A stretch of DNA of 64,000 bases. It comes from Microvelia longipes. Its lineage: Eukaryota; Arthropoda; Insecta; Hemiptera; Veliidae. Below, piece by piece: positions 13,600 through 25,600 of this stretch. A program made the translations under genes and the position numbers. The stretch is taken from assembly GCA_018340805.1 (NCBI GenBank), contig JACMZG010000008.1:30641847-30705846 (forward strand), given 5' to 3'. Each line of letters opens with the position of its first letter. Positions within the stretch are counted from its first letter, which is position 1. The notes below the pieces were generated by a model. That model had not been told where the DNA came from. It saw only the letters and a program-made list of their open reading frames with translations, and ran no database searches.

Positions 13600-13840
13600 C
13601 ATATTTGACATTCTTCCATCATACATAAAATGTATGCTTGTCTTCAGAAAGGAGGAAAGATTTGGGCAAAGAATCAGAGACCTCCTTCTTACTGTTTTAT
13701 AAATGTTTCGCGCCACAAGGCTTGTCGCCGTCAGGCATCCACTTCAGATCTTGTCGTCGTAAGACAAGCCAAAGCCAAGATCAAAATCCATGAACTTGGA
13801 GTAGAAATTCTTACATGCATACATACGTACAAATTTGTAC
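13600..13840 (-). repeat. Family B repeat, minus copy
   Basis: About 210 bp match, in inverted orientation, the segment at 17632-17850 (for example CTTCAGAAAGGAGGAAAGAT, GGCTTGTCGCCGTCAGGCAT, CAAGCCAAAGCCAAGATC). Read on the minus strand it contains CTGACGG (13728-13734), a short hairpin, then GAAA (13706-13709) and an AT-rich tail. That is the same order as the hammerhead-like motif of the foldback elements, but with the last core base changed. The 72-codon open frame across it is an accident of the repeat. Confidence 0.65.
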
Positions 13841-14063
13841 GTATATAAAATATTTTTTTTTTTTTAAATTTACAATATAAATATTAAATATGAATTTTAA
13901 CATGAATGTATTTATGAGCGTCCCTAAAAAGCCAAGCTTGTGCTAGGGGACGGTCGCATTTTTGAGTATTCTTAATTTAAATACTATTTATCTGTAGTTA
14001 TTATTTATTTTCGTTTAATATCTCTGTTTTTCTTATCTATCTGTCTATAACATATACATGTAC

Positions 14064-14065
14064 AT

Positions 14066-14108
<43 letters not shown>

Positions 14109-14109
14109 A

Positions 14110-14170
<61 letters not shown>
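14064..14170. repeat. (TA)n microsatellite
   Basis: About 107 bp of TA with two internal interruptions. It is immediately followed by a family C flank. Confidence 0.95.
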
Positions 14171-14202
14171 CAGGAGGCCAAGTGCAATCTGACGACTGAC
14201 TA

Positions 14203-14262
14203 CCCTTCGTCATATGAACAACCCAACCCTAAGCGTCTTTTTTTATGAAAATCCGCTAAAGA
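14203..14262 (+). repeat. Family C flank next to (TA)n
   Basis: CTTCGTCATATGAACAACCC followed by TAAGCGT resembles 60484-60540 (CTTCGTCATCCGAATAACC, ATAAGCGT) and, inverted, 43893-43990. All three sit beside (TA)n arrays, which suggests arms of a small element whose core has become a TA array. Confidence 0.4.
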
Positions 14263-15420
14263 AAAAAAGCCATTTTATCTTCCGTTTTCCAAGTTATAAT
14301 AAAGTTATAGTAATCGCTTTAAGTGGCATGAGCGTTGATGTTGAAGCGTGAGTGTTGATTATAAACTCTGCCCTTAAATCATAATTACAATAAGCCTGTA
14401 ATATAAGAATTCTCACTTTAGTGATTTTAACTAAAAAAAATCATGAAGCAGTTAGTTCTAGACTCTAACTTTCTTATATTTTGAAATAATTGAATATAAT
14501 AAGTTTCTATTATGTTCTATAATAAATTTTTTGTTTAAAAACTTATGTGCATGTTTATTATTATACGTTTTTATTATTTAAGGAAGGCGGCCTTGAAAAA
14601 AAAGAAAAAAAAACTTAAAATAATTATTAATTGAATGCTCCTCTCCTGCGTAGCACGAAATATGCTAATATAAAATAACCATTCTTCAAAATAACATTTC
14701 CCGTCTCGTATGCTTTACTTTATTATTATAATTAATCTGTATATTGTAATTTAACATAGAAATCCGGCTATTCTTTACGTAATTTATAACAGACTTCACA
14801 TAAATTAAACATAAATTAAAATTAATAAAAATAAAGTTAAAAAGAAAAAAAAACAAGCGAAAGTAATAAAATATGTGTGCAACAATTTCAAGTATAAATC
14901 AAAAAACGACATCATAGTTATTTATGAAATGCAATTTAAAGTTAGTTATATATATCTTTTTTAAATGCTTGAAAGAAGGATGCATAAGATTGGTGCAGTT
15001 AGCACAGATTATGTAAAATATTTTAACGTGATTAAAATTGCTTTAGCATAATTTAAATTAAAAATGTATTTAGTTTATAAGGAAGCTGTATTTAGCTTAC
15101 AGTATGTTTGAAGTTCAGAGGTTTTTCGTTTTAAATTGATTAAATAATTCTTGCCAAATTGAAAATAAGTTAATGCATCCAGAGCTAATACATGGTACTG
15201 GACAGGGGAAAAGGGAAATATTATAAATAAACTTATTAAAAAAATTGATCATAATTGTCTTTAAAATGTTTAAATTATAGCACACAGAGCTAGTTAAAGT
15301 TTTAACGTGATAGATATCTGAAAAAATAACTAATGCTTAATACTTATAATGACTGAATAGATATTTAAGGTTTATTGTATCATATTAGCGAATTTTCAAA
15401 GAAGAGTGAGCTTATGAGGT
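14263..15420. other. AT-rich intergenic sequence, nothing seen
   Basis: Only homopolymer-rich A+T sequence. No repeat, RNA gene or splice-bounded exon was recognised. Confidence 0.5.
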
Positions 15421-15432
15421 TATATATAATAT

Positions 15433-15518
<86 letters not shown>

Positions 15519-15520
15519 TT
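15421..15520. repeat. (TA)n microsatellite
   Basis: Roughly 100 bp of TA with little interruption. The flanks (AGGTTATATATAATATAG and ATTCTTATGTAC) show no recognised element ends. Confidence 0.95.
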
Positions 15521-16348
15521 CTTATGTACATAATATAAGTATGTACAAAGTAGGCCCTTTTTTAAATCATTTTTTAAGGTAATAGGATGAAGTATTTAGT
15601 CCAAAAAGTAGGCTGTCTGTCGCGGGGGTCATACAGCGGACCAATTTTCTTTAAAACGTGTGCATTCTTGTTCAGCTATAAAATTTCATTCAAAAGTCTT
15701 TGGTTTATGCTTTATAACTGCAGCAGTAGCTCTACTTCTCATTGTGATGTACGACTTTTGATTTTATCAAAGGAAACGCGCATATTTATTTCTTGCGTTA
15801 TAAAAATGTATGGTCATCATTCCAAAATCAGCACTGTTCAGCACGCACTTCGCTAGGTCATGCTATATTTAAAAATTTACTAGCGCATTTCCTTTGAAAA
15901 ACCGGGGAAAATTGCGCAATAAGTAGTATTGCTAGTGCTCAGGTTATAAATCATTATCTAAAAACTAAATCAACAAATGAATCGTTGAGCAAGAAAGTAC
16001 GTGTTTCATAGCACCTTTTGCTTTAGAATATTTTTTTCTGAGGTGGAGCGGAGCGAGACCGGAGGTACATCATCTCAAGCATTGAATAATCGGTATATTC
16101 TGAGGGCGAGTCTAACCTAGGAAAGAAAGTCCTACAAAGTGAGTGCCCTTTATCCAATTTTTTCGATCATGGATTTGAAATCCTGGTGCCATTTAACATT
16201 CATATTCTCTTTTAACTCATCTCAAATTTTTCAAAGGAAGTTCTCATATACAATTAATAGTTCACTATTTATATAGTATTCGCTCTTAACAAACAATAAC
16301 GTAACATACTGAATTTTAAGTATGATGACATACAAGTCTTGCACTTGC

Positions 16349-16508
<160 letters not shown>

Positions 16509-17544
16509 CCATCGCAAAGAATGAAAAAATGTATGCTAAATTTGTCAAGTTATTTGACATTGACTAGGTGTTAAAAGCGAGATATATGACCTAGGTTAGG
16601 TGTAAATTTAAGAAAAGGCACCAGTCTTAAATTTGTCACGGATATACAATGGCATGTGAGTATTAGGACACAAGCACTAACGTACGAGGATGTTTGAAAA
16701 ATTAATTTATTCGTTTAGCTCTTTTGTTAGAACTATTAAGCAAATTCTTTGTATTCCTATAATTATTTTTGACAAATTTTTAATAGTTGATTATTTATAG
16801 CTATTGTTTAACACTAATCTCAATCCGCCCATATGATACAAGTAATAGATCATAAAAAGGCAAAATAACTCCAAGGCTCTTTTTGTTTTCCGAATCGTAT
16901 TATCGTGACCGGTGACTGTTTGGCTATTATATGGTAACTATCTCTATTCTTTAATAGCTATTCATCTCAGGGACATTATTTTATAAGTTTTACCTTTGCA
17001 CTAGTTCAATCTTGTGGTAGAAAAATCACGTATTATATGGTTTCCAGATGATGGTTTTATTATACGAAATAAAATAATGCTGTGACCATGACTCAGGGAG
17101 TGCAGGTCTACTCCAAACACTGCTATTATTGTCAGTGTAAACACGTTTTTACATTTATTTTGCAAATATTTTCTATTCCTTCCTAGTTAGGAAAAATAAC
17201 AAATTTCGTGATTATGAAATTTAAATTACAAAGTCATGCCTATGTTTAGGTCATTATTAAGATCTTGACATGGAACTACATAAAACATTTTTTTTATTAA
17301 CTAAGACGTTATAGTAATGATTGGTCCTTAGGAGATTCTAGTTTTCCACCGCACACTATCAGTCGCCTTTCAATCAGACAAAGTTGTTTTTAGCGTACAT
17401 ACGCAATTATACTTTTAATTTAAGGAAAGATGTTTCAAAAAAGCAAATTAGTAACTTTTGATAGTTATACTTGATAATATCTCATAGGTTGCCCAGTTGG
17501 AAAAACACAGTGACGTAACAAGCTCATATACGTACATACATACC

Positions 17545-17629
<85 letters not shown>
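17545..17629. repeat. (TA)n microsatellite at the end of family B
   Basis: About 85 bp of TA directly abutting the family B plus copy. ACGTACATAC on the left and GTACGT on the right form a weak inverted repeat around the array. Confidence 0.95.
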
Positions 17630-17631
<2 letters not shown>

Positions 17632-17632
<1 letters not shown>

Positions 17633-17850
17633 ACGTAATGGAAGCATATAAGATGTCTACTCCAAGTTCATGGATTTTGATCTTGGCTTTGGCTTTGGCT
17701 TGTCTTACGACGACAAGATCTGAAGTAGATGCCTGACGGCGACAAGCCTTGTAGCGAAAAGCATTTATAAAACTGTAAGAAGGTCTCTGATTCTTTGCCC
17801 AAATCTTTCCTCCTTTCTGAAGACAAGCATAAATTTTATGTTGGAATATA
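17632..17850 (+). repeat. Family B repeat, plus copy
   Basis: Inverted partner of 13600-13840. It includes CTGACGG at 17733-17739, an ACAA/TTGT stem with loop GCC, and GAAA at 17756-17759, then a CATTTATAAAAC tail. A 32-residue frame begins ATGGAAGCATATAAG and looks superficially like a signal peptide (ILILALALA). It lies wholly in repeat sequence and is not supported as a gene. Confidence 0.65.
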
Positions 17851-17879
17851 TACTTACAATAAAAAAGACAACGTTTTGA

Positions 17880-19117
17880 ACACGTATATTTGATTATTTA
17901 TACGTTTTAGTACAAAGCATATAAAGCAAGCATATACGTCTTATAACAGTTATAAAAATAATAATTTATAACTATTTGTTAACTATTTATAAATATTTGT
18001 TAGATTTATAAAATTATTATAAAAATAGTAATAAGTAGTTAATGGGATTTAATTTAAATTAAACTGTACACTCATTTTGATTATAAAATTAAAAAAAGAG
18101 TTTGAAAAGAATACTTTTATGTTTATTATTATTGAAATATAATAAGTAAAACTGCAGGTTTTAAATAATTGTTTGTCGAGGTTTATTGAGAACAAAATTT
18201 TCTATCAAATCGTTAAATCTCATGTTTTTGCAGTTTCTACTTCAATACTTAAGACAGTAAGTTCAGTTTGGCGTTCTTAAAACTTAAAACTGCGCAGTAA
18301 TGTTTTATTAATTTTAACTTAAAAAACATTCAGCCGAAGCAGGGGATATAAGAATAGAGTAAAAAATATTATAAACACACTTCAGTAATTTGTTGGACAA
18401 AGTAGATTTGACACATATGATTACTTTTGTCAGCTGTACGATATGCTCGGTATTTGTTATTTGACTAATTAATATAGGTAAAAAATAAATAATTTCTTTG
18501 AGCCATTCAGGTTTTATACTGATATTTAATTAGTTTGCTTTATGCAACAGGTTACATCATCAGATAGATTAAATAAATTCTTGGGGCATACCATGTTTCA
18601 TTGATTAACTGACTAAAAACTTTTAAACCTCTTCAAGAATATTTGTTAAAATATCTCGATTGTACACCTCGATTTTAAATTTATATTCTGTCTTTCTTGG
18701 TTTCGGAGATAATTTTCATCATTATGTTTACACTGTATACGTTTATAAACAGAAAAATTCTGACAAAGAGGTTCGCAGTTTGGGAAAATTTATTGTAAAT
18801 ACTTACTTTCTTGCTGATCTATCGAGTTTTTACTCAGATTTTTGGTTTATGCTTTGTAGTCAGAAAGCAACACGTCTACTTGCTTATCAATTTTCCAGGA
18901 CTTTCAAAGAAAATTCTCTAAAGCATGGTAAAGATTAGCATTAAGTGAGCCCCGTAGTAGTTTCCACATTACTGTGTAGAATCTATTTTGTAATGCATGT
19001 CACAAGCTTAGTTTTGTACAACCTATTAGATTAAGAGATGCATTTTTCTTTAAAAAAATACGAATAAATAGAAGTGTTACTGTTCTCTCTGTAAAGCATA
19101 AATCGGAAACAAGATCA
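17880..19117. other. AT-rich intergenic sequence, nothing clear
   Basis: No recognised repeat or gene. A 92-codon plus-strand frame at 18660-18938 has ordinary AT-driven composition and no supporting signals. Confidence 0.45.
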
Positions 19118-19185
19118 GGATCAAGAAAGCAAGCATTTCAAAGGAAATTCGTCCAGCTTGCGGATCTCCGTGCCAAAATAAAAAA
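19118..19185 (-). mobile_element. SINE-like head fragment (GAATTTCCTTTG family)
   Basis: On the minus strand this reads TTTTGGCACGGAGATCCGCA, then a GACGAATTTCCTTTG segment. It matches the head of the tRNA-like units at 49.9-51.0 kb and of the fragment at 57.2 kb. TGGCACGGAGATCCG is a plausible pol III A-box region. The B-box half is absent. Confidence 0.5.
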
Positions 19186-19706
19186 CCTCCAAACAGAATT
19201 TACTAACACATTTTCCAACCTCATTTTCTATTAGTCAGACTTTTGAATAATAATAATAAGCACTCTTAAACTGATAAAAAATTACAAAAATATTAAGAAA
19301 GGAAATGGAACGAAAAATAAGAAAGCAGGACAGTACTTCACAGTTTTATCAAAAAATAAACAATAAAAGACAGACTGTCTATTTTCATTTTTGTAGGGTT
19401 GATGTTTTCCTGGTGAAGGTCTGGTTTAGACGCTAGAAAGAGAGATGTGAGGTATAGCGTAGTTAAATATGCAATAAGGGTTTGGTTTATGTCGGTTTTT
19501 GTTGACAAAACTTGGTTCGGTCCTGTGCTTAAATAAACTTATCCTTTATGACAACGTCAACAACAATGTTACCTAGACATCTATGATAGGGCTTGATATA
19601 GTTTCTACCATATCCTATGTATTGAAAAATCTACCGAACACTCGTACTTTAAAGGGAAATACATTATTTAGACAATTTAATTTCCCAATTTTTCCGATAG
19701 ATAAAC

Positions 19707-20035
19707 CGGGTAGGGGTTACCTCGGAATTTTTTCTTACAATATCAGATTTGCTAAGGTCATTCCACCAGTTCGGATTCGCTTCGCTAGTCCTCAGAATAT
19801 GATAAACACCTAACTTATATTACAGTACGCAGTACGTATTCGGACTCGCTTTGCTCGTCCTTAGATTGTTCAGACATCCCCAGGCCCTGACCTTGCTCAA
19901 TGATGCCATTTAAGTGATCCATACGGCAATAAGTACGAAACTTCATTTACAAATGTATTATCTCAAGGGAAACAATTGTACCAAATTTCCTTTTAATTAG
20001 ATTATTTCTCGATTTTTAACAATGTAAGTGTCAAA
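19707..20035 (+). repeat. Family A repeat, 5' part
   Basis: The head GGGTAGGGGTTACCTCGGAA is followed by CGCTTCGCTAGTCCTCAGAA (19771) and CGGACTCGCTTTGCTCGTCC (19839), then a stretch matching the TTTAATTAGATTATTT segment of other copies. The match ends where the palindromes at 20039 begin, so this copy is truncated or interrupted there. Confidence 0.65.
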
Positions 20036-20038
20036 GAA

Positions 20039-20106
20039 TTGTCAGTTTCTTCATACCCATGGGTATGAAGAAACTGGCAATTAAGAAAGACTGCAGTCTT
20101 TCTTAA
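20039..20106. repeat. Two abutting near-perfect palindromes
   Basis: 20039-20080 is a 42-bp palindrome (arms of 20 bp, one mismatch, centred on CCATGG). It is followed with no gap by a perfect 26-bp palindrome at 20081-20106 (TTAAGAAAGACTG and its complement, centred on CTGCAG). Neither has a spacer, so either strand can fold and the duplex could extrude as cruciforms. Confidence 0.9.
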
Positions 20107-20441
20107 GTTTGTATTTGAATTCACCTGAAAAATTGAGCACGTACCTGCATAAGACGCTGAATTGGCAGGCTTTTCATAAAATGGAAGCAAGATTTTCATT
20201 TTTAGAAAATTAATAAATTGAGTAAAACAATTCTAATTTATAATAATACCATGCTAGACTAGTAAGTAACAGATGGATCATAGATATATTTACATGTGTT
20301 ATTTTCTGTTTGAATATTAAATTTTGTATTTAAATTCATTAACAAAAAATTGATAGGAAGTTTGTAAAATGCATGTTTATAAATAATTGGGGGCATGCAG
20401 AATGATTCACTATCGCTATAACCTCTCACCCTTTGGGAAAA

Positions 20442-20463
20442 ACACACACACACACACACACAT
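20442..20463. repeat. (AC)n microsatellite
   Basis: About 11 AC units. It is the only clear dinucleotide array in the window that is not TA. Confidence 0.9.
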
Positions 20464-20577
20464 ACATTCAGGAAATTCCCAGTATCGATTAGTGCGTACA
20501 ATTGTTTTTATATACCTAAGGAATAATGAGAAAAGTAAAAATTCTGGTACAGGTACTTTGAAACTTATCTTCTGAAC

Positions 20578-20820
20578 TTTGAACTCGCTTCGCTCGTCCT
20601 CATAATGTCAGGTTGGCGATAACTTTAAAGGAAGTATTACTTCGGTTTTGCTACGCTCGACCTCAGAATGGAAAGTACTTCCTTATGTCAAGCATGTTAT
20701 TACTTCGGTCTCGCGATGCTTATCCATAGATTTTCATACTTACCCGGCCTAAAGTAGTAATGCTTTGGTCTGCTACGTTTAACGTCAGAATTTAAACGTT
20801 TTACGTACTTTATTACTGTG
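20578..20820 (+). repeat. Degenerate 62-bp tandem repeats of family A motif
   Basis: The motif (C/T)TCGCTTCGCTCGTCCTCA with a following AAT recurs at about 20583, 20645, 20707 and 20767, a spacing of 60-62 bp, with increasing divergence. In full family A copies the motif occurs two or three times, so this block looks like a local expansion of that part. Confidence 0.5.
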
Positions 20821-20930
20821 GTCATATTGGCAGCCTTAGTTTTACAAATAGTATTTTACACCATAAGTATAACATACTATATTTTTACTAAATGAGACTG
20901 AAGTAGAATCACCTTAAGCTTTGGGTAATC

Positions 20931-20990
20931 ATGACACGCTGGAGATAAGCGAAACGTTGTCGGACAACTTCGCAAGTTGTCGGTGACCCA
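20931..20990 (+). repeat. Paired hairpins with AAACGTTGTC linker
   Basis: CGCT/AGCG (20937-20951) closes a small hairpin followed by AAACGTTGTC. A perfect 8-bp stem follows (GACAACTT at 20963, loop CGC, AAGTTGTC ending 20981). The order TGAC-hairpin-AAAC resembles a degenerate form of the hammerhead-like motif in the foldback elements. Confidence 0.4.
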
Positions 20991-21965
20991 ACAATGAATA
21001 ATTTTTTACTGTCACAATTTTAGTGGTAAGAATTTTAGAAGAAACAATCCAGTGATAGTACCCAGGAAACTAAGTCTCTAATCAATAACAATTATTCTAA
21101 AACTCTGCAATAAAGGGATATGAGCATCTTTTAAAACTAATTATTAGTCAATTATGCCTTAAAAATTGATTACTTAAAAAAATAATTAGTAGTTCATTTT
21201 TTGAACCTTACATAATGTGTAAATTTAAAGCTAATAAAATAAAATTAAAGAATAAATAAAACGTTTTTGATCCAACACTTTCACTAGGTTGGTTTGTTGT
21301 GTCAGTTTGGAAGTTAACTCTCTTAAAGTCACTTTTAAAAAATTGATTAAATTTTATTTACTTAGTTTTATTTGTTTATAAATTATTTATTTATATGGTA
21401 ATAAATTGAGTCATTTTAATGATTAATATGTAATAAATACCTACATATAATACAGGAAGATGCTCAGATAACTATACAAAAATATATCAAGAAGAAGATT
21501 TATTTTGAAACTTGTAATGGATTATATGATTACAAGAAAAACTTACATAAAGTAAAGAATATCTTGAGTAAAGGAAAACGAGGCGGAAGAGAAACTTCAA
21601 ACCAAATATCATATTTCACTGAAGAGATAAAAACATGAACATTTCTTATTACTAAGAAATTATTCTTTAACAAAAAATAACGTCCGTCGCATTTCGCTTG
21701 AATAATTTTATAATGGATGGTTTACTGAGCACCGAGCACTGAGCGCCCCAGTCGGACTCTTCTTGCGACCCGGGGACCTTTTAACAAGTTAATATTGTTC
21801 CCTCTCCGTCCTCCTAGGAAATACAAACATCTTTATCATGAATTGCTATTTTTTATTGTCTATCGGAATTAAGTTCTTTTAAAAAGGGAAAAATCCTCTT
21901 AGTGGAATTAATGGCTTAAAGATTATTTCTGAAAAAAATATTCTGGTATCGTGACAGAGAATAAA

Positions 21966-22640
21966 AACCGGGTACGAAGTACCTCGGAACTTTTCCTCAT
22001 TTTATAAGGATAAATTTATACTATAATACATCTTCGGACTTACTTCGCTCGTCCTCGCATTGTGAATACATCAGTTTCATTCCCAGTGGTCACCCATACA
22101 GGGACTGACAAAGTTCGAAGCTGCTTAAATTATATGATCGATATTTAGTGCACTTATTAATTACGTAAAGGTGTAAACTTGTACTGAAATTTAACTTAAT
22201 TAGATTATTTTCCAATTTTTTAAAAAACGCACACAAGTCATATGATAAAAATTAAACTACTGCTGGTTAAGAGAAAAAAATTGGCACATATGTCAGTGTT
22301 TTCCGCGTATTTATGATTTTTCTAAATTTTTTGCCGAGTCATTATTACGGGTTAATGACAGGATAAAATATTATTTTCCAAATAGCAAAACTATACCTAT
22401 AGATTAATTTTTGTACAAAGTTTCAACTCTTTAGCATAAATACACTGGGAGCTACGAAGTTAATAGACAGACACACACAGACAACTTTGTGAAAACCACT
22501 CAGGAGGCCTTAAAAACACCTAAAAAGGATAATTCCGATGACATCCTGATATCGAATTTTTTTACAAACACAATACTTTTCCTGCCTATTTATACCTACG
22601 GTATAAATGATTAAAAGTAAAATGTATACATTGTAATAAA
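21966..22640 (+). repeat. Family A repeat, near full length
   Basis: The head hairpin GGTAC-GAA-GTACC (21972-21984) is followed by CGGACTTACTTCGCTCGTCC and CAGTGGTCACCCAT. The body continues through TTAATTAGATTATTTTCC, GTCATTATTACGG (position of the CRE box, here mutated), AGATTAATTTTTGTACAAAG and a (CA)-rich AGACAGACACACACAGAC segment. It ends in a TACTTTTCC...ATACCTACGGTAT...AAAAGTA terminal hairpin. No coding capacity was recognised. Confidence 0.75.
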
Positions 22641-22649
22641 GAAAGACTA

Positions 22650-23630
22650 AAAAATAAAATCGTAAGTTTTCTAATTTTATTTAACAAACGAGGTGGGAGA
22701 GGATCCCTCTCCCTATTTTGAGGTCCAGAACAACTCTTTAGTGTTATTATCCGAATATTTGTTTAGTGTTTTTTTCTATAAAGGTGATAATATCACGAAG
22801 TTGGTCCTTAATTTAAAAATAATGGCTCCTCCTACTATTATTAAGTATAAGTATTAACACTGAAATTGTATTTCGTATTAGGATCCGATATATATTTTAT
22901 TGGAAATAAAATCATTACGTAACTAATCAACATTTCTTGAGTTAAGTTCCTTGAATTATTATCTGCCTTTTACTACTTAAATCAATCATTTCTGGCAGAA
23001 AAAATATTTAATTAAAATACAGCAGATGCACGACTCAAAACTTACCAAAATAATAGCCTACTAGTTAAAGTAGCCTGAAACCTTAAAGTAAAGCCAATAA
23101 TAAATAATAAATGGATGGTAACATAATATTAACAACACAAACTTCGTCTTTCCACCAATAAGCTTTAATTTAACTCTGAGCAATCACAAGTAACGTTACT
23201 TTAACAAGTATAACTTAATATAAAATAACCTTATGTTAACACACTAAATAAAAGATCCAAAAAAAAAAAAAATACAAAGTTAAAAATTTAAAAAAAGGTT
23301 AAAGCGAAAAGAATCCATAAATAAAAAATAAATAAATAAGTATATATAAATTAATAAATAATTAAAATAATGAATATGATAAGATAATAACCAAATAAAA
23401 TAATTAATAAATAATAATGGTAGCATATTTATGTTGTTTCAACATTAATATGATGGGAACAGAAACCATGACCTAGGAAACACTATATATGCAAATCTAA
23501 TTACAAAGGAAGTATAACCTGTAGCAACGAGTACATGTAACAGTAACATGTATAATTTTTCATCAGTCTATCACATGTTATTGGTTTTTTATTATTTTAA
23601 CACGAAGTAATGTTACTCCTTTATGCAATT
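22650..23630. other. AT-rich intergenic sequence, nothing seen
   Basis: Low-complexity A/T and A-rich tracts (notably 23260-23420). No recognised gene, RNA or repeat. Confidence 0.5.
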
Positions 23631-23636
23631 AAAAAA

Positions 23637-24400
23637 TTTGGGTACGGAGTACCTTGGAAGTATTCATCACTTTATCGGATTTGCTACGCTCATTATTACC
23701 ACTTTGGACCCGCTTCGCTCGGCTTCAGAATATGATAATGCGCCTAATTTATAATTTAGTACATCTTGGGTCTTGCTTTGCCCATCCTCAGATCAGAAAT
23801 ATTAGTTTTATTTTCAGCGGTCACCCATCTGCCTGATTACCTAAAGCCTCTTATTAAGAGTGGTCAGACAAAAGCTGTAGGTACAAGTACACAAGTCTTA
23901 TTAAAAATGAACAATATATTTGTAAAATATATATTAAAAAGTACACTCATGCAAAATTTAATTATTTTTCTGATTTTTTAATTTTTATTAAAAATCTCAA
24001 ACATGTCGCTCGATAAAAATTAAATTAATGCTGATAATAAGATGAAAATTAAGATTTTTCGGTCTTTATGTAGAACTAAATGTATGCCAAAACTGACATC
24101 ATTCCAATTGTTCTGTAATTTTTGAAAATGTTGCTTAGTCAAAAATGACGGTTACTGACGTCATAGAAAAAAACTTTTTAGATAGTACGACTACCCTTAA
24201 AGATTATACCAAGTTCTACAGCGTAATGATGCTGGTAGCTACGATAATAACAGATACACACTATACTTATACACATACAGACAGACGTCTTTGTAAGAAT
24301 CACTCACTAACAATGAATAGTCAAATTTGATCCCCGTTTCGGATTTTTAAGTGTAAACGTATTACTTTTCCACTACGGTATAATTAAGAGATAGTAAAAA
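23637..24400 (+). repeat. Family A repeat, near full length with CRE box
   Basis: The head GGTAC-GGA-GTACC is followed by CCGCTTCGCTCGGCTTCAGA (23711), TCTTGCTTTGCCCATCCTCA, GCGGTCACCCATCTGCC and TGACGTCA at 24156-24163. Then come the ACATACAGACAGACG segment, CCCCGTTTCGGATTTTTA and the ATTACTTTTCCACTACGGTA end. Compared with the 21.97-kb copy, the segment order is identical. Confidence 0.75.
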
Positions 24401-24464
24401 AACCTATCATCCCAAAAAGTATGTATGAACAGTAATTCATGGCTGTGTATGTTTTATATTTTAC

Positions 24465-24571
24465 AGTACATGGTATCCTCTTCATCAGATTGCCTTCAAA
24501 GAGCAGATGAACAATTTCATCCTGTGCAGAAATAATTTGAGTGTTTTTGTCTCCCATGGATGCCACAGCGT
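24465..24571 (-). CDS. Candidate internal exon, unrecognised
   Basis: On the minus strand a pyrimidine-rich acceptor (TTTACTTCTTCATAG) precedes 107 nt that are open in one frame and end at a GTAAAA donor. The translation starts AVASMGDKNTQIISAQDEIV and continues VHLLFEGNLMKRIPCT, with balanced, protein-like composition and GC well above the local background. The exon starts in phase 2 (two bases before the first full codon) and ends on a codon boundary. The family was not recognised. No flanking exon was found, and repeats lie on both sides, so an isolated exon of an intron-rich gene or a relic are both possible. Confidence 0.33.
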
Positions 24572-24599
24572 CTATGAAGAAGTAAAGCTAGATATAGAA

Positions 24600-25525
24600 G
24601 TATTTCGCTTGTTTTAGTATGATAATTTTATAAGAAATTTATATCAGTAAAACATTGCATTATTTAACAGAATATAAGGTTAACGATTGAATAAGATTTT
24701 ACTCACTTAATACTTTTTACTCTAATATTTTTACAATAATAGAATCTTTAAATCGAGTGAGAGAGTGAAAAGCAATAAATTTCATATTCTAATGCCTTAT
24801 AATATAACATTAGTAGTTTAACGTTGATGAGGCCATAAACAAGATCCAGGCATAAGACAGAGATCATTAGGACACGGTCATAGAATGACCGTTAGAATGA
24901 ATTTATTGATTTATTTTAAGTAAAACAAAGCCAGCTTTGATGTAACAAATTTGTTTTCAAAAAGGGGATGACAAGCACTCATATATAATTTCAATAAAAC
25001 CCAGCATACCGGCTAAAATTTAAACAGGGAATAAGTTCATTGGTTGAAGGGGGACTTCTCTTTAGGTCTTGAGATCCTAGCAGGGGGGGGGGTCCTTAAC
25101 GACTGGGGCTTGTAAAGGATTTAAATAAAACTATGACCCCAACCTCGTTAACTCATTTTTCTTTCGAAATTCGCTAAAAAAACCTACATTAAAAGACTCA
25201 CCAGGTGAATTACAAACGTACTAAATCTTAGAAATAATGTAAATATTTATAAATTAAAAATCTATTTAAATAATCGATAAAACTAATATAGAGTCAATAA
25301 ATCACTTCTTTGCAACTAGAGTATTCTTAGAAAATAAAATTAACTGATACCCCCGTACTAAAACAACAATGCATAAAAAACTCAGCTGGGAAAGTCAATA
25401 TGCTAATATCTGGATGGCCTTTACAAGATTGTTTCAAACAGATTCAGAGGCAACTAATTTGAGAAGTAAATGAGTCTGAAAACAATGGAAACGCAAGGGA
25501 GGTCTGTAAAAAATACTCAAGATTC
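24600..25525. other. AT-rich sequence with a poly-G run
   Basis: No gene recognised. The run of nine or so G at 25083-25092 and nearby GACTGGGGC is the only compositional oddity. Confidence 0.45.
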
Positions 25526-25529
25526 AAGG

Positions 25530-25600
25530 ACTTGAAAACATGGAACACCTCTTACATGTGACGGGGCTCGACCCCACGGCCTCTATTTCCTTACCCCAGT
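25530..25600 (-). mobile_element. tRNA-like SINE fragment
   Basis: On the minus strand GTGGG, loop GTCGAGC and CCCGT form a T-arm-like hairpin carrying a B-box-like GGGTCGAGCCC, preceded by TTACTGGGGTAAGG as a weak A-box candidate. It could be a SINE head or a tRNA pseudogene. Short and diverged. Confidence 0.3.

Noticed and set aside
17638..17736. Apparent signal-peptide ORF (ILILALALA)
   Set aside because: It lies entirely in the family B repeat, whose inverted copy at 13.7 kb does not preserve the frame.
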